Source: Mycobacterium sp. 1100029.7 (GTDB lineage Bacteria; Actinomycetota; Actinomycetes; Mycobacteriales; Mycobacteriaceae). From it: a DNA stretch of 64,000 nt. Shown here piece by piece: positions 16,909 to 26,077 of the stretch (its first letter is position 1; each line of letters begins with the position of its first letter). The position numbers and the translations under genes are program-made. Below the pieces are notes generated by a model that made no database searches, was not told where the DNA came from, and saw nothing but the letters and a program-made list of their open reading frames with translations. The stretch spans positions 124,001 through 188,000 of the forward strand of contig NZ_LZSC01000082.1 in the NCBI RefSeq assembly GCF_001665235.1. Direction: 5' to 3'.

Positions 16909-18578
16909 TGAGCAGCACCGCGGCCGGTGTGCTGTTCCTCGTGCTCCTCATCGTCGCGCTGGCCGTCGTCCACGTGCCGCTGGGCGACTACATGTATCGC
17001 GTCTACAGTTCGCAAACCCATTCGCGCCCAGAGAAATTCATCTATCGACTGATCGGCGCGGACCCGAACGCCGAGCAAACCTGGAAGACCTACGCGCGAA
17101 GCGTGCTGGCCTTCTCGGCGGTCAGTGTGGTGTTCCTGTTCGTGCTGCAGCTCATCCAGGACAAGCTGCCGCTGCATCTGCACGACCCGGGGACCAAGAT
17201 GACACCGGGTCTGGCGTGGAACACCGCGATCAGCTTCGTCACAAACACCAACTGGCAGGCCTACTCTGGCGAGTCGACGATGGGTCATCTGGTCCAGATG
17301 GCCGGCCTGTCCGTGCAGAACTTCGTCTCCGCCGCCGTCGGTATGGCGGTGGCTGTCGCACTGGTCCGCGGCTTCGCCCGGCACCGTACCAACGAATTGG
17401 GCAACTTCTGGGTGGACCTGGTCCGTGGCACATTGCGCATCCTGCTGCCGATGTCGATCGTCGGTGCGCTCGTCCTGCTGGCCGGCGGCGTGGTGCAGAA
17501 CTTCCACCTCAACGACCAAGTCGTCACGACGCTGGCCGGCGCCCCGCAGACCCTCCCCGGCGGTCCGGTCGCCAGCCAAGAAGTGATCAAGTTGTTGGGT
17601 ACCAACGGCGGTGGCTTCTACAACGCCAACTCGGCACACCCCTTCGAGAACCCGACCGCGTGGACCAACTGGGTCGAAATCTTCTTGCTCCTGGTGATCA
17701 GCTTTTCGCTACCCCGCACGTTCGGCCGCCTGGTGGACAGCAAGAAGCAGGGCTACGCGATTGCCGCGGTCGTCAGTGTGCTGGCTGTCCTCAGCGTCAG
17801 CTTCATGATGCTGTTCCAGGTGCAGCACCACGGCACTGTCCCGACCGCGGTCGGCGCCTCTTACGAGGGAGTCGAGCAGCGCTTCGGGGTCGCCGACTCC
17901 GCGATCTTCGCCGATGCGACCACGCTGACCTCGACGGGCGCAGTCGATTCCACGCATGACTCCTACACCAGCCTGGGCGGCATGATGACGATGTTCAACA
18001 TGCAGCTCGGCGAGGTGGCGCCCGGCGGCGTGGGCTCGGGCCTGTACGGCATCCTGATCCTCGCCGTCATCACGGTGTTCGTCGCCGGACTGATGGTCGG
18101 CCGGACGCCGGAGTACCTCGGCAAGAAGATCAACCCGCGCGAAATGAAGCTGGCCTCAGGCTATTTCCTGATCACCCCGCTGATCGTGCTGCTCGGTACG
18201 GCCACCGCGATGGCACTGCCCGGCGAACGCGCCGGCATGGCCAACGGCGGCCCGCACGGCCTGTCCGAGGTGCTCTACGCATTCACCTCGGCCGCCAACA
18301 ACAACGGCTCGGCCTTCGCCGGCCTCTCGGCCAACACGGTGTGGTGGAACACCGCGCTGGGGCTGGCGATGGTCTTCGGCCGATTTCTCCCGATGATTCT
18401 GGTTCTCGCACTGGCCGGTTCGCTGGCACGACAGGGCATGACGCCCGAGTCCAGCGGCACCCTGCCCACGCACAAACCGCAATTCGTCGGCCTCGTGGTG
18501 GGTGTGACGGTCATCCTGGTTGCGCTCACCTTCCTGCCCGCGCTGGCGCTCGGGCCGCTCGCCGAAGGGATTCACTGA
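16908..18578 (+). CDS. kdpA: KdpA, potassium-binding and channel-like subunit of the K+ P-type ATPase
   Basis: A 556-residue polytopic membrane protein with about ten transmembrane helices. The four selectivity-loop repeats are recognisable: TNTNWQAYSGES, GTNGGGFYNANSAHPFENP, TMFNMQLGEVAPGGVGSGLYG and TSAANNNGSAFAGL. It has the usual family length. It belongs to the Kdp complex, which takes up K+ at micromolar concentrations at the expense of ATP. The GTG start overlaps the kdpF stop. Confidence 0.95.
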   Translation: MSSTAAGVLFLVLLIVALAVVHVPLGDYMYRVYSSQTHSRPEKFIYRLIGADPNAEQTWKTYARSVLAFSAVSVVFLFVLQLIQDKLPLHLHDPGTKMTPGLAWNTAISFVTNTNWQAYSGESTMGHLVQMAGLSVQNFVSAAVGMAVAVALVRGFARHRTNELGNFWVDLVRGTLRILLPMSIVGALVLLAGGVVQNFHLNDQVVTTLAGAPQTLPGGPVASQEVIKLLGTNGGGFYNANSAHPFENPTAWTNWVEIFLLLVISFSLPRTFGRLVDSKKQGYAIAAVVSVLAVLSVSFMMLFQVQHHGTVPTAVGASYEGVEQRFGVADSAIFADATTLTSTGAVDSTHDSYTSLGGMMTMFNMQLGEVAPGGVGSGLYGILILAVITVFVAGLMVGRTPEYLGKKINPREMKLASGYFLITPLIVLLGTATAMALPGERAGMANGGPHGLSEVLYAFTSAANNNGSAFAGLSANTVWWNTALGLAMVFGRFLPMILVLALAGSLARQGMTPESSGTLPTHKPQFVGLVVGVTVILVALTFLPALALGPLAEGIH

Positions 18579-18580
18579 CT

Positions 18581-20764
18581 GTGACCACCACACTGGATTC
18601 CGGCGCCCGCCGGCGTGTAGCCCAGGCTCCCGGCGAGAAGCTGCAGGGCGGCCTGCTCGATCCCGCGCTGCTGCTGAAGTCGCTGCCGGATGCGTTGCGC
18701 AAGCTCGATCCGCGCACCCTGTGGCGCAACCCGGTGATGTTCATCGTCGAGATCGGCGCCGTCTGGTCGACGGTGCTCGCGGTCGGCGACAGCACCTGGT
18801 TCAGCTGGCTCACCGTGTTCTGGCTTTGGCTGACAGTGCTTTTCGCGAACCTGGCCGAAGCCGTCGCCGAGGGGCGCGGCAAGGCCCAGGCCGACACACT
18901 GCGTAAGTCGAAGGCCGACACCATCGCGCACCGCCTGCCGGACTGGAAGCCCGGGTCGCAGGGCACGCCCGAAGAGATCGCGGCGCCGTTGTTGCAACAG
19001 GGTGATTTCGTGGTGGTTACCGCGGGTGAGGTCATCCCCGGCGACGGCGATGTCGTGGAAGGCATTGCGTCGGTGGATGAATCGGCGATCACCGGGGAAT
19101 CCGCACCGGTGATCCGGGAGTCCGGCGGTGACCGCTCCGCCGTGACCGGTGGCACGACCGTCCTCTCGGACCGCATCGTTGTGAAGATCACCCAGAAGCC
19201 CGGTGAAAGCTTCGTGGACCGGATGATCGCTCTGGTCGAGGGCGCCAACCGGCAGAAGACCCCCAACGAGATCGCTCTGAACATCCTGTTGGCGGCGCTG
19301 ACCATCATCTTCGTGTTCGCCGTCGCCACGCTGCAGCCGCTGGCGATCTATTCCAAGGTGAACAACCCCGGGGTGCCCGACACCTCCGCGCTGAGTTCCG
19401 ACGGCATCAGCGGCATCGTCCTGGTGGCGCTGCTGGTGTGTCTGATCCCGACCACGATCGGCGCGCTGCTGTCCGCGATCGGAATCGCCGGCATGGACCG
19501 GCTGGTGCAACGCAATGTGCTGGCGATGTCGGGGCGCGCCGTCGAAGCGGCCGGCGACGTCAACACCCTGCTGTTGGACAAGACCGGAACCATCACCCTC
19601 GGCAATCGTCAAGCGTCGGAGTTCATTCCGGTGAAAGGCGTGACCAACGCCGACCTTGCCGACGCCGCACAACTGTCCAGCCTGGCCGACGAGACGCCGG
19701 AGGGCCGTTCCATCGTCGTGTACGCCAAAGAGGCCTTCGGGTTGCGTGCGCGCACACCCGGCGAGCTGGCCCACGCCACCTGGGTGGAATTCAGTGCGAC
19801 CACCCGGATGTCGGGCGTGGACCTCGACGGCCGACAGTTGCGCAAGGGCGCGGCCAATTCCGTCTCGGAGTGGGTCCGCAGCCACGGTGGCGACGTCCCG
19901 CCCGAGCTCGGCGAGATCGTCGACGGCATCTCGGCTGCCGGTGGCACCCCACTGGTGGTCGGGCAGGTCATCGAGGACGCGGCCGGCAGCGGCGTCGACA
20001 GCGCGAAAGGCTCCCAAAAAGCCGAAGTGCTCGGCGTCATCCACCTCAAGGACGTGGTCAAGCAGGGCATGCGGGAGCGCTTCGACGCAATGCGGTTGAT
20101 GGGCATCCGCACCGTGATGATCACCGGTGATAATCCGTTGACCGCCAAGGCAATCGCCGACGAGGCCGGGGTGGACGACTTCCTGGCCGAGGCCACGCCC
20201 GAAGACAAGATGATGCTGATCAAGAAGGAGCAGCAGGGTGGGCGCCTGGTGGCGATGACCGGAGACGGCACCAACGACGCTCCGGCCCTGGCCCAGGCCG
20301 ACGTCGGTGTCGCGATGAACACCGGTACATCGGCCGCCAAAGAGGCCGGCAACATGGTGGATTTGGATTCCGATCCCACCAAGCTCATCGAAATCGTGGA
20401 GATCGGCAAGCAATTGCTGATCACCCGTGGCGCGTTGACCACGTTCTCCATCGCCAACGACATCGCCAAGTATTTCGCGATCATCCCGGCGATGTTCGTG
20501 ACGATCTTCCCCGGCCTGGACCTGATCAACGTGATGCGGCTGCACAGCCCGCAATCGGCGATCCTGTCCGCGGTCATCTTCAACGCGATCGTCATCGTCG
20601 CCCTGATTCCGTTGGCGCTGCGCGGAGTTCGCTACACGCCCAGCCGGGCCGCGAAACTGCTCAGCCGCAACCTGTACATCTACGGGTTGGGCGGCATCAT
20701 CGCCCCGTTCGTCGGAATCAAGCTCATCGACTTGCTGGTTCAACTGTTTCCCGGGATGGCCTGA
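18581..20764 (+). CDS. kdpB: KdpB, catalytic P-type ATPase subunit
   Basis: A 727-residue P-type ATPase. It has the A-domain TGES motif, phosphorylation Asp333 in DKTGTITLGN, and P-domain GDGTNDAPALAQADVGVAM. GTG 18581 lies 2 bp after the kdpA stop and gives the expected N-terminus; the frame is open further into kdpA but that is an overlap artefact. It hydrolyses ATP to drive K+ through KdpA. Confidence 0.95.
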   Translation: MTTTLDSGARRRVAQAPGEKLQGGLLDPALLLKSLPDALRKLDPRTLWRNPVMFIVEIGAVWSTVLAVGDSTWFSWLTVFWLWLTVLFANLAEAVAEGRGKAQADTLRKSKADTIAHRLPDWKPGSQGTPEEIAAPLLQQGDFVVVTAGEVIPGDGDVVEGIASVDESAITGESAPVIRESGGDRSAVTGGTTVLSDRIVVKITQKPGESFVDRMIALVEGANRQKTPNEIALNILLAALTIIFVFAVATLQPLAIYSKVNNPGVPDTSALSSDGISGIVLVALLVCLIPTTIGALLSAIGIAGMDRLVQRNVLAMSGRAVEAAGDVNTLLLDKTGTITLGNRQASEFIPVKGVTNADLADAAQLSSLADETPEGRSIVVYAKEAFGLRARTPGELAHATWVEFSATTRMSGVDLDGRQLRKGAANSVSEWVRSHGGDVPPELGEIVDGISAAGGTPLVVGQVIEDAAGSGVDSAKGSQKAEVLGVIHLKDVVKQGMRERFDAMRLMGIRTVMITGDNPLTAKAIADEAGVDDFLAEATPEDKMMLIKKEQQGGRLVAMTGDGTNDAPALAQADVGVAMNTGTSAAKEAGNMVDLDSDPTKLIEIVEIGKQLLITRGALTTFSIANDIAKYFAIIPAMFVTIFPGLDLINVMRLHSPQSAILSAVIFNAIVIVALIPLALRGVRYTPSRAAKLLSRNLYIYGLGGIIAPFVGIKLIDLLVQLFPGMA

Positions 20765-20765
20765 C

Positions 20766-21692
20766 ATGAACATCACCAACACCCTTCGTCAGCATTGGGC
20801 CGCACTGCGCGCGTTGCTCGTCTTCACCGTGATCCTGGGTCTTGGCTATCCACTGCTGATTTGGTTGATCGCCTTGATCCCCGGATTGCACGACAGGGCG
20901 GAGGGTTCGCTGCTCACCGCGTCCGGCAAGCCGGTCGGAAGCACGCTGATCGGCCAGTCGTTCACCGACGCGTCGGGCGACCCGCTGCCGCGGTACTTCC
21001 AGAGCCGTCCCTCGGCCGCGGGCAGCACCGGGTATGACCCCACAGCCAGCGGCGGCAGCAACCTCGGACCCGAAAGCGTCGTCGACACCGCGGCAGACCC
21101 GGCGCAACTGGCCGCCGGCAAGTCCGCGTCGGATGCCGGCTTCAAGCCGAGCCTGCTGACGCAGGTGTGCACGCGCAGTGTGTCGATCGGACAACTTGAA
21201 GGCGTCAACGGCGCGCGGCCGTTCTGTACCGGCGGCGGTGTCGGCGCAGTGCTGTCGGTGATCGGCCCCCGCGATGCGCGCGGTCACGTCGTGCATCCCA
21301 CCCGGGTGGTCAGCGTCAACGAACCGTGCACGACGACCAAGCAACCGTTCCTGGACTTCTACCAAGGTGTTCGGGTCGAGTGCGCGAAATTCGGCGACGA
21401 CTATTCGAACGGTCAGGTCGTGCCGATCCGCGGGGCTGCCCCGAGTAACCCGCAGGTGCCCGCCGACGCCGTGACGGCCAGTGGCAGCGGGCTGGATCCC
21501 GATATCTCACCGGCCTACGCCGATCTGCAGGTCGCTCGGGTGGCCAAGGCCCGGCACGTCAGCCCGGAACAGATTCGCGCAATCCTCGCCCACTACAGCG
21601 ACAGTCGTGCGTTGGGCATTTTCGGCGAGCCGACCGTCAATGTCGTGGAACTGAACTCCGAACTCGACCGCCGGTTCCCGGCCACGAGCTAG
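20766..21692 (+). CDS. kdpC: KdpC with an unusual ~120-residue Cys-containing insertion
   Basis: The N-terminal membrane helix (about 15-40) and the motif YFQSRPSAAGS (77-87), plus the C-terminal VPADAVTASGSGLDPDISPA block (231-250), are classic KdpC. KdpC is normally about 190 residues; this one is 308. The extra sequence lies between about residues 105 and 228 and carries four Cys (135, 154, 188, 206), which suggests two disulphides in an exported domain. The gene begins 1 bp after kdpB. The reading frame is uninterrupted, so this is not a frameshift product. Confidence 0.9.
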   Translation: MNITNTLRQHWAALRALLVFTVILGLGYPLLIWLIALIPGLHDRAEGSLLTASGKPVGSTLIGQSFTDASGDPLPRYFQSRPSAAGSTGYDPTASGGSNLGPESVVDTAADPAQLAAGKSASDAGFKPSLLTQVCTRSVSIGQLEGVNGARPFCTGGGVGAVLSVIGPRDARGHVVHPTRVVSVNEPCTTTKQPFLDFYQGVRVECAKFGDDYSNGQVVPIRGAAPSNPQVPADAVTASGSGLDPDISPAYADLQVARVAKARHVSPEQIRAILAHYSDSRALGIFGEPTVNVVELNSELDRRFPATS

Positions 21693-21704
21693 TGACGCGG
21701 GTGG

Positions 21705-24284
21705 ATGATGGTTGACGTGAGCGACGTCAGCCTCGCCGAGCACCACCCCAAGCGCGGGGAGCTACGCATCTACCTCGGTGCGGCTCCAGGCGTCGGCAAG
21801 ACCTACGCGATGCTCGGCGAAGCGCACCGGCGCCTGGAGCGCGGCACCGATCTGGTGGCGGCGGTGGTGGAGACTCATGGCCGCCGGAAGACCGCGGAGA
21901 TGATCGAAGGCATCGAAGTCATCCCGCCGCGTTACATCGACTACCGGGGCGGTAGTTTCCCCGAACTCGACGTGCCCGCGGTGCTGGCGCGCCGTCCGCA
22001 AGTCGTTCTGGTCGACGAACTCGCCCACACCAACACGCCGGGCAGCAAGAACCACAAGCGCTGGCAGGACGTCGAGGAGCTGCTCGACGCCGGGATCGCC
22101 GTGGTTTCCACGGTGAACATCCAACACCTGGAAAGCCTCAACGACGTCGTCGCCCAGATCACCGGGATCGAGCAGAAGGAGACGATGCCGGACTCGATCG
22201 TGCGGCAGGCTTCGCAAGTCGAGCTGATCGATATCACGCCGGAGGCGTTGCGGCGCAGGCTCTCCCACGGCAACGTCTATGCCCCGGAACGCATCGATGC
22301 CGCGTTGTCGAACTACTTCCGACGCGGAAACCTCACCGCGCTAAGAGAATTGGCGCTGCTGTGGCTAGCCGATCAGGTGGACACCGCGCTGGCCAAGTAC
22401 CGCGCCGAGAACAAGATCACCGACATGTGGGAGGCACGCGAGCGGGTTGTCGTCGCCATCACCGGCGGCCCGGAATCGGAAACGTTGGTGCGGCGGGCGT
22501 CTCGCATCGCATCGAAGTCCAGTGCCGAGCTGATGGTCGTGCACGTGATACGGGGCGACGGGCTGGCCGGCCTGTCGGAAGCCCGGATGAACAAGATCCG
22601 CGAGCTGGCGGGCAGCCTGGACGCGTCGTCGCACACCGTCGTCGGCGACGACGTGCCCACGGCACTATTGGATTTCGCCCGCGAGATGAACGCCACCCAG
22701 CTGGTGATCGGCAGCTCGCGACGGTCCCGATGGGCCCGCATCTTCGAAGAAGGCATCGGCACCACCGTCGTCCAGCAGTCGGGCAAGATCGACGTTCACA
22801 TCGTCACGCACGAGGAATCCACCCGCGGCTTCCATCTGGCGTCGCTGGCACCGCGGGAACGACGCATCGCTTCCTGGCTGGCCGCCTTCATCGTCCCGTC
22901 GGTGATCTGTGCGATCACGGTGACGCTGCTGGACCCGTATTTGGACACCGGCGGTGAGAGCGCGCTGTTCTTTGTCGGGGTGCTGGTGGTCGGGCTGTTG
23001 GGAGGTGTTGCGCCGGCCGCTCTTTCGGCGATGCTGTCGGGCCTGCTGCTGAACTACTACTTGATCGCGCCGCGGCACAGCTTTACGATCGCCGAACCCA
23101 ACAGTGCCATCACCGAATTGGTGCTGCTGCTGATCGCGGTGGCAGTCGCCGTGCTGGTCGACTTCGCCGCCAAACGTGCCCGCGAGGCGCGGCTGGCCGC
23201 GCAAGAAGCCGAACTGCTGACGCTGTTCGCCGGATCGGTGCTGCGCGGTGCGGACCTGGAGACGTTGCTCGAACGCGTGCGCGAGACGTATTCGCAGCGC
23301 GCGGTCAGCGTGCTGCGTGAGCCCGCCGGTGCAGACCGCGTCGCCGGCAAGAAGCCCTACATCGTCGCCTGCGTAGGCAAAGAGCCTTGTCTCACCGTCG
23401 ATTCCGCTGACACCGCGATCGAGGTGGGCGACGACGAGTTCTGGATGCTGCTGGCAGGACGCAAGTTGTCCGCCCGCGATCGGCGGGTGCTGGGCGCGGT
23501 GGCCAGACAAGCCGCCGGCCTGATCAGGCAGCGCGAGCTGGTCGACGAAGCCAACCGGACCGAGGCGATCGTGCGCGCCGACGAGCTGCGGCGTTCGCTA
23601 CTCTCGGCGGTGAGCCACGATCTGCGAACGCCGTTGGCGGCGGCCAAGGTTGCCGCCTCCAGTTTGCGGGCCGAGGACGTCGCGTTCTCCCCCGAGGACA
23701 CCGCGGAATTGCTGGCCACGATCGAAGAGTCGATCGACCAGCTGACCGCACTGGTGGGCAACCTGCTCGATTCCTCGCGCCTGGCCGCCGGCGTGATCCG
23801 CCCGGACCTGCGCCCGGTGTATCTCGAGGAGGCCGTCCAGCGCGCGCTGATCAGTATCGGCAAGGGCGCCACCGGGTTCTACCGATCGGCGATCGACCGG
23901 GTCAAGGTCGACGTCGACGACGCGGTGGCGATGGCCGATGCCGGGCTGCTGGAGCGGGTTCTGGCCAACCTGATCGACAACGCGCTGCGCTACGCGCCCA
24001 ACTGCGTGGTCCGGGTGAATGCGGGTCACGTCGGTGATCGGGTGCTGATCAACGTCATCGACGAGGGCCCCGGAATACCAAGCGGGACCGAGGATCAGGT
24101 GTTCGAGGCGTTCCAGCGGCTGGGTGATCACGACAACACCACCGGTGTAGGGCTGGGCATGTCGGTCGCGCGCGGCTTCGTCGAGGCGATGGGCGGCACC
24201 ATTGCGGCCGGCGACACACCGGGAGGTGGACTGACCGTCGTCGTAGACTTGGCCGCACCGACGCAGCGGATTGGTGTCCCATGA
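21705..24284 (+). CDS. kdpD: KdpD, K+/osmotic sensor histidine kinase
   Basis: An 859-residue kinase with the full KdpD architecture. The N-terminal KdpD domain has Walker A GAAPGVGKT (about 25-33) and DELAHTNTPGS. A USP-like domain follows (about 245-370), then four clustered transmembrane helices (about 390-490), a GAF-like segment, H-box SHDLRTPLAAAK and ATPase motifs NLIDNALRYAP and GVGLGMSVA. It responds to K+ limitation by phosphorylating KdpE. It starts 12 bp after kdpC; ATG 21708 is an alternative. Confidence 0.94.
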   Translation: MMVDVSDVSLAEHHPKRGELRIYLGAAPGVGKTYAMLGEAHRRLERGTDLVAAVVETHGRRKTAEMIEGIEVIPPRYIDYRGGSFPELDVPAVLARRPQVVLVDELAHTNTPGSKNHKRWQDVEELLDAGIAVVSTVNIQHLESLNDVVAQITGIEQKETMPDSIVRQASQVELIDITPEALRRRLSHGNVYAPERIDAALSNYFRRGNLTALRELALLWLADQVDTALAKYRAENKITDMWEARERVVVAITGGPESETLVRRASRIASKSSAELMVVHVIRGDGLAGLSEARMNKIRELAGSLDASSHTVVGDDVPTALLDFAREMNATQLVIGSSRRSRWARIFEEGIGTTVVQQSGKIDVHIVTHEESTRGFHLASLAPRERRIASWLAAFIVPSVICAITVTLLDPYLDTGGESALFFVGVLVVGLLGGVAPAALSAMLSGLLLNYYLIAPRHSFTIAEPNSAITELVLLLIAVAVAVLVDFAAKRAREARLAAQEAELLTLFAGSVLRGADLETLLERVRETYSQRAVSVLREPAGADRVAGKKPYIVACVGKEPCLTVDSADTAIEVGDDEFWMLLAGRKLSARDRRVLGAVARQAAGLIRQRELVDEANRTEAIVRADELRRSLLSAVSHDLRTPLAAAKVAASSLRAEDVAFSPEDTAELLATIEESIDQLTALVGNLLDSSRLAAGVIRPDLRPVYLEEAVQRALISIGKGATGFYRSAIDRVKVDVDDAVAMADAGLLERVLANLIDNALRYAPNCVVRVNAGHVGDRVLINVIDEGPGIPSGTEDQVFEAFQRLGDHDNTTGVGLGMSVARGFVEAMGGTIAAGDTPGGGLTVVVDLAAPTQRIGVP

Positions 24285-24334
24285 CCCGCACCGACGACGA
24301 TGCAGAGCGCAGCGATGAAGAGGAGCGGCGCTGA
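24281..24334 (+). repeat. MIRU-like element forming a 17-codon micro-ORF between kdpD and kdpE
   Basis: The ATG at 24281 overlaps the kdpD stop (ATGA), and its TGA at 24332-24334 overlaps the kdpE start (TGATG). The 54-nt unit contains the purine-rich core GAGCGCAGCGATGAAGAGGA. This matches mycobacterial interspersed repetitive units, which place small ORFs between coupled genes, with a 53-bp form known in senX3-regX3. The encoded peptide is highly charged and ends EEERR. It probably carries translation from kdpD into kdpE. Confidence 0.7.
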
Positions 24335-25014
24335 TGACTCGCGTTTTGGTGATCGACGACGAGCCGCAGATCTTGCGCGCGCTTCGGATCAATCTGTCGG
24401 TGCGCGGATACGAAGTCGTCACCGCCGCCACGGGCGCCGGCGCGTTGCGTGCCGCTGCCGAACACAAACCCGATGTGGTGATCCTCGATCTCGGTCTGCC
24501 CGACATCTCGGGTATCGAGGTACTCGGCGGTCTGCGCGGCTGGTTGAGTGCTCCGGTGATCGTGTTGTCGGCACGCACGGACTCTTCTGACAAGGTCGAG
24601 GCGCTAGATGCCGGGGCCGACGATTACGTCACCAAACCCTTTGGCATGGACGAGTTTCTGGCCCGGCTGCGGGCGGCGGTGCGGCGCAACGCGGCGGCGT
24701 CGGAAACCGACGAGCCGGTGATCGAGACCGACGCCTTCACCGTCGACCTGGCCGCCAAGAAGGTCACCAAGGGTGGCGCCGAGGTGCACCTGACCCCGAC
24801 CGAGTGGGGCATGCTCGAAGTGTTGGTGCGCAATCGCGGCAAGCTGGTCGGGCGTGAGGAGCTGCTCAAAGAGGTGTGGGGCCCGGCGTATGCGACCGAA
24901 ACCCATTACCTGCGAGTGTATCTCGCGCAGCTGCGGCGAAAACTCGAAGACGATCCGTCACATCCCAAACATCTGCTGACCGAATCCGGTATGGGTTACC
25001 GCTTCGAGGCCTAA
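24334..25014 (+). CDS. kdpE: KdpE, response regulator of the kdp operon
   Basis: A 226-residue OmpR/PhoB-class regulator with acidic residues in VIDDEPQ, phosphoacceptor Asp52 in ILDLGLPDISG, the TKPFGM switch Lys, and a C-terminal winged helix (TPTEWGMLEVLVRN, LRVYLAQLRRKL, ESGMGYRF). It activates kdp transcription on KdpD signalling. Being at the end of kdpFABCD on the same strand, it is likely part of the same transcript and autoregulated. Confidence 0.94.
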   Translation: MTRVLVIDDEPQILRALRINLSVRGYEVVTAATGAGALRAAAEHKPDVVILDLGLPDISGIEVLGGLRGWLSAPVIVLSARTDSSDKVEALDAGADDYVTKPFGMDEFLARLRAAVRRNAAASETDEPVIETDAFTVDLAAKKVTKGGAEVHLTPTEWGMLEVLVRNRGKLVGREELLKEVWGPAYATETHYLRVYLAQLRRKLEDDPSHPKHLLTESGMGYRFEA

Positions 25015-25111
25015 GTGTGCGTTGCGGGCGTCGAGTGTGCGCTGCGGGCGTCGACACGCCGGGTAAGGCCGCCGCGAGTGCACACCCGACGCCCACAGCG
25101 CACACCCGACG
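25015..25111. repeat. Two-unit palindromic intergenic repeat at a convergent gene junction
   Basis: The left arm at 25029-25054 contains CGTCGAGTGTGCGCTG and pairs, with three mismatches in 26 positions, to the right arm at 25086-25111. A direct duplicate of the GCGGGCGTCGA unit is also present. The element fills the gap between kdpE (plus) and ppx2 (minus) and probably acts as a two-way terminator hairpin. A second copy of the CGTCGAGTGTGCG core lies at 48039. Confidence 0.65.
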
Positions 25112-25132
25112 ATGACGGCAGCCCAAGAACCG

Positions 25133-26077
25133 CTACGAAGCGATCGACAGCACGATGCCGTCGAGGATGTCGTGCTCGCTGACGGTCAGCTCGTCGATGC
25201 CCGCCCGGGCGCGCAGCTCGCGCGCTAACTCCTCGACCACGATCGCACCGCCGCCGATCACGTCGACACGGCCTTCGTGCATCGGCGGCAGCGCCGCACG
25301 TTGCGACCGTGTCATGTCGAGCAGCCGCTCGCATACCGACAGCAGGTCGGCACCGGAGACCCGCGAAAGATGAATGGCCGCAGGGTCATACACCGTCATA
25401 TTGTGCGCCAGCGCCGAGAGCGTGGTCATGGTGCCGGCCAGCCCTACCCAGGTGCGGGCCCGCTCGACCGGCACGGCCTGCAATGCGGGCCCCAGCCGAT
25501 CACGCACGACCGCGCGCGCCGCGGCCACTTCCCGCGCCGTCGGCGGATCGGAATGCAAACAGCGTTCCGTCAACCGGACGCAGCCGATGTCGGCCGAATA
25601 ACTTGCCACCACCTCATCGGAGCCGAGCACGATCTCAGTCGAGCCGCCACCCAAGTCGACCACCACGAAAGGTGCCCCGACGCTGTCCAATTCACCGACC
25701 GCACCACGGAATGACAACTGGGCCTCTTCGGCGCCGGTGATCACCTCGGCGACGGTGCCGGGCAGCACGGCACCGAGCACGTCGGCCGTCATCGCGAAGA
25801 AGTCCTCGCGATTGGTCACATCGCGCGCGGCCGACGTCGCCACCATCCGGAGACGCTGCACACCATGGGCTTTCATCAGCTTTGCGTAGTCGGCCAGCGC
25901 TACCCTGGTCCGCTCGATCGCCTCGGGCGCGAACTGACCAGTGGCATCCACGCCCTGGCCCAATCGCACGATCCGCATCTCGCGGTGCACGTCGCGCAGC
26001 TGCCCGTCGGTGACGTCTGCGATCAGCAGCCGAATCGAGTTGGTGCCGCAGTCAACCCCGGCCGCCCTCAACGCCAT
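25133..26077 (-). CDS. ppx2: Exopolyphosphatase-like protein Ppx2 (Ppx/GppA family)
   Basis: A 314-residue ASKHA-fold phosphatase: phosphate-1 loop DCGTNSIRLLIADV near residue 9, VATSAARDVTNRE, and phosphate-2 loop VVDLGGGSTEIVLG near 145. The family removes phosphate from polyphosphate or pppGpp. Length and position match Rv1026 of M. tuberculosis. The start overlaps the end of the DUF501 gene by 10 bp, so the two are translationally coupled. Confidence 0.88.
   Translation of the reverse strand: MALRAAGVDCGTNSIRLLIADVTDGQLRDVHREMRIVRLGQGVDATGQFAPEAIERTRVALADYAKLMKAHGVQRLRMVATSAARDVTNREDFFAMTADVLGAVLPGTVAEVITGAEEAQLSFRGAVGELDSVGAPFVVVDLGGGSTEIVLGSDEVVASYSADIGCVRLTERCLHSDPPTAREVAAARAVVRDRLGPALQAVPVERARTWVGLAGTMTTLSALAHNMTVYDPAAIHLSRVSGADLLSVCERLLDMTRSQRAALPPMHEGRVDVIGGGAIVVEELARELRARAGIDELTVSEHDILDGIVLSIAS

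Noticed and set aside
20766..21692. Frameshift or gene fusion as explanation for the long KdpC
   Set aside because: Both conserved KdpC ends lie in one uninterrupted frame, and the insertion keeps normal coding composition.
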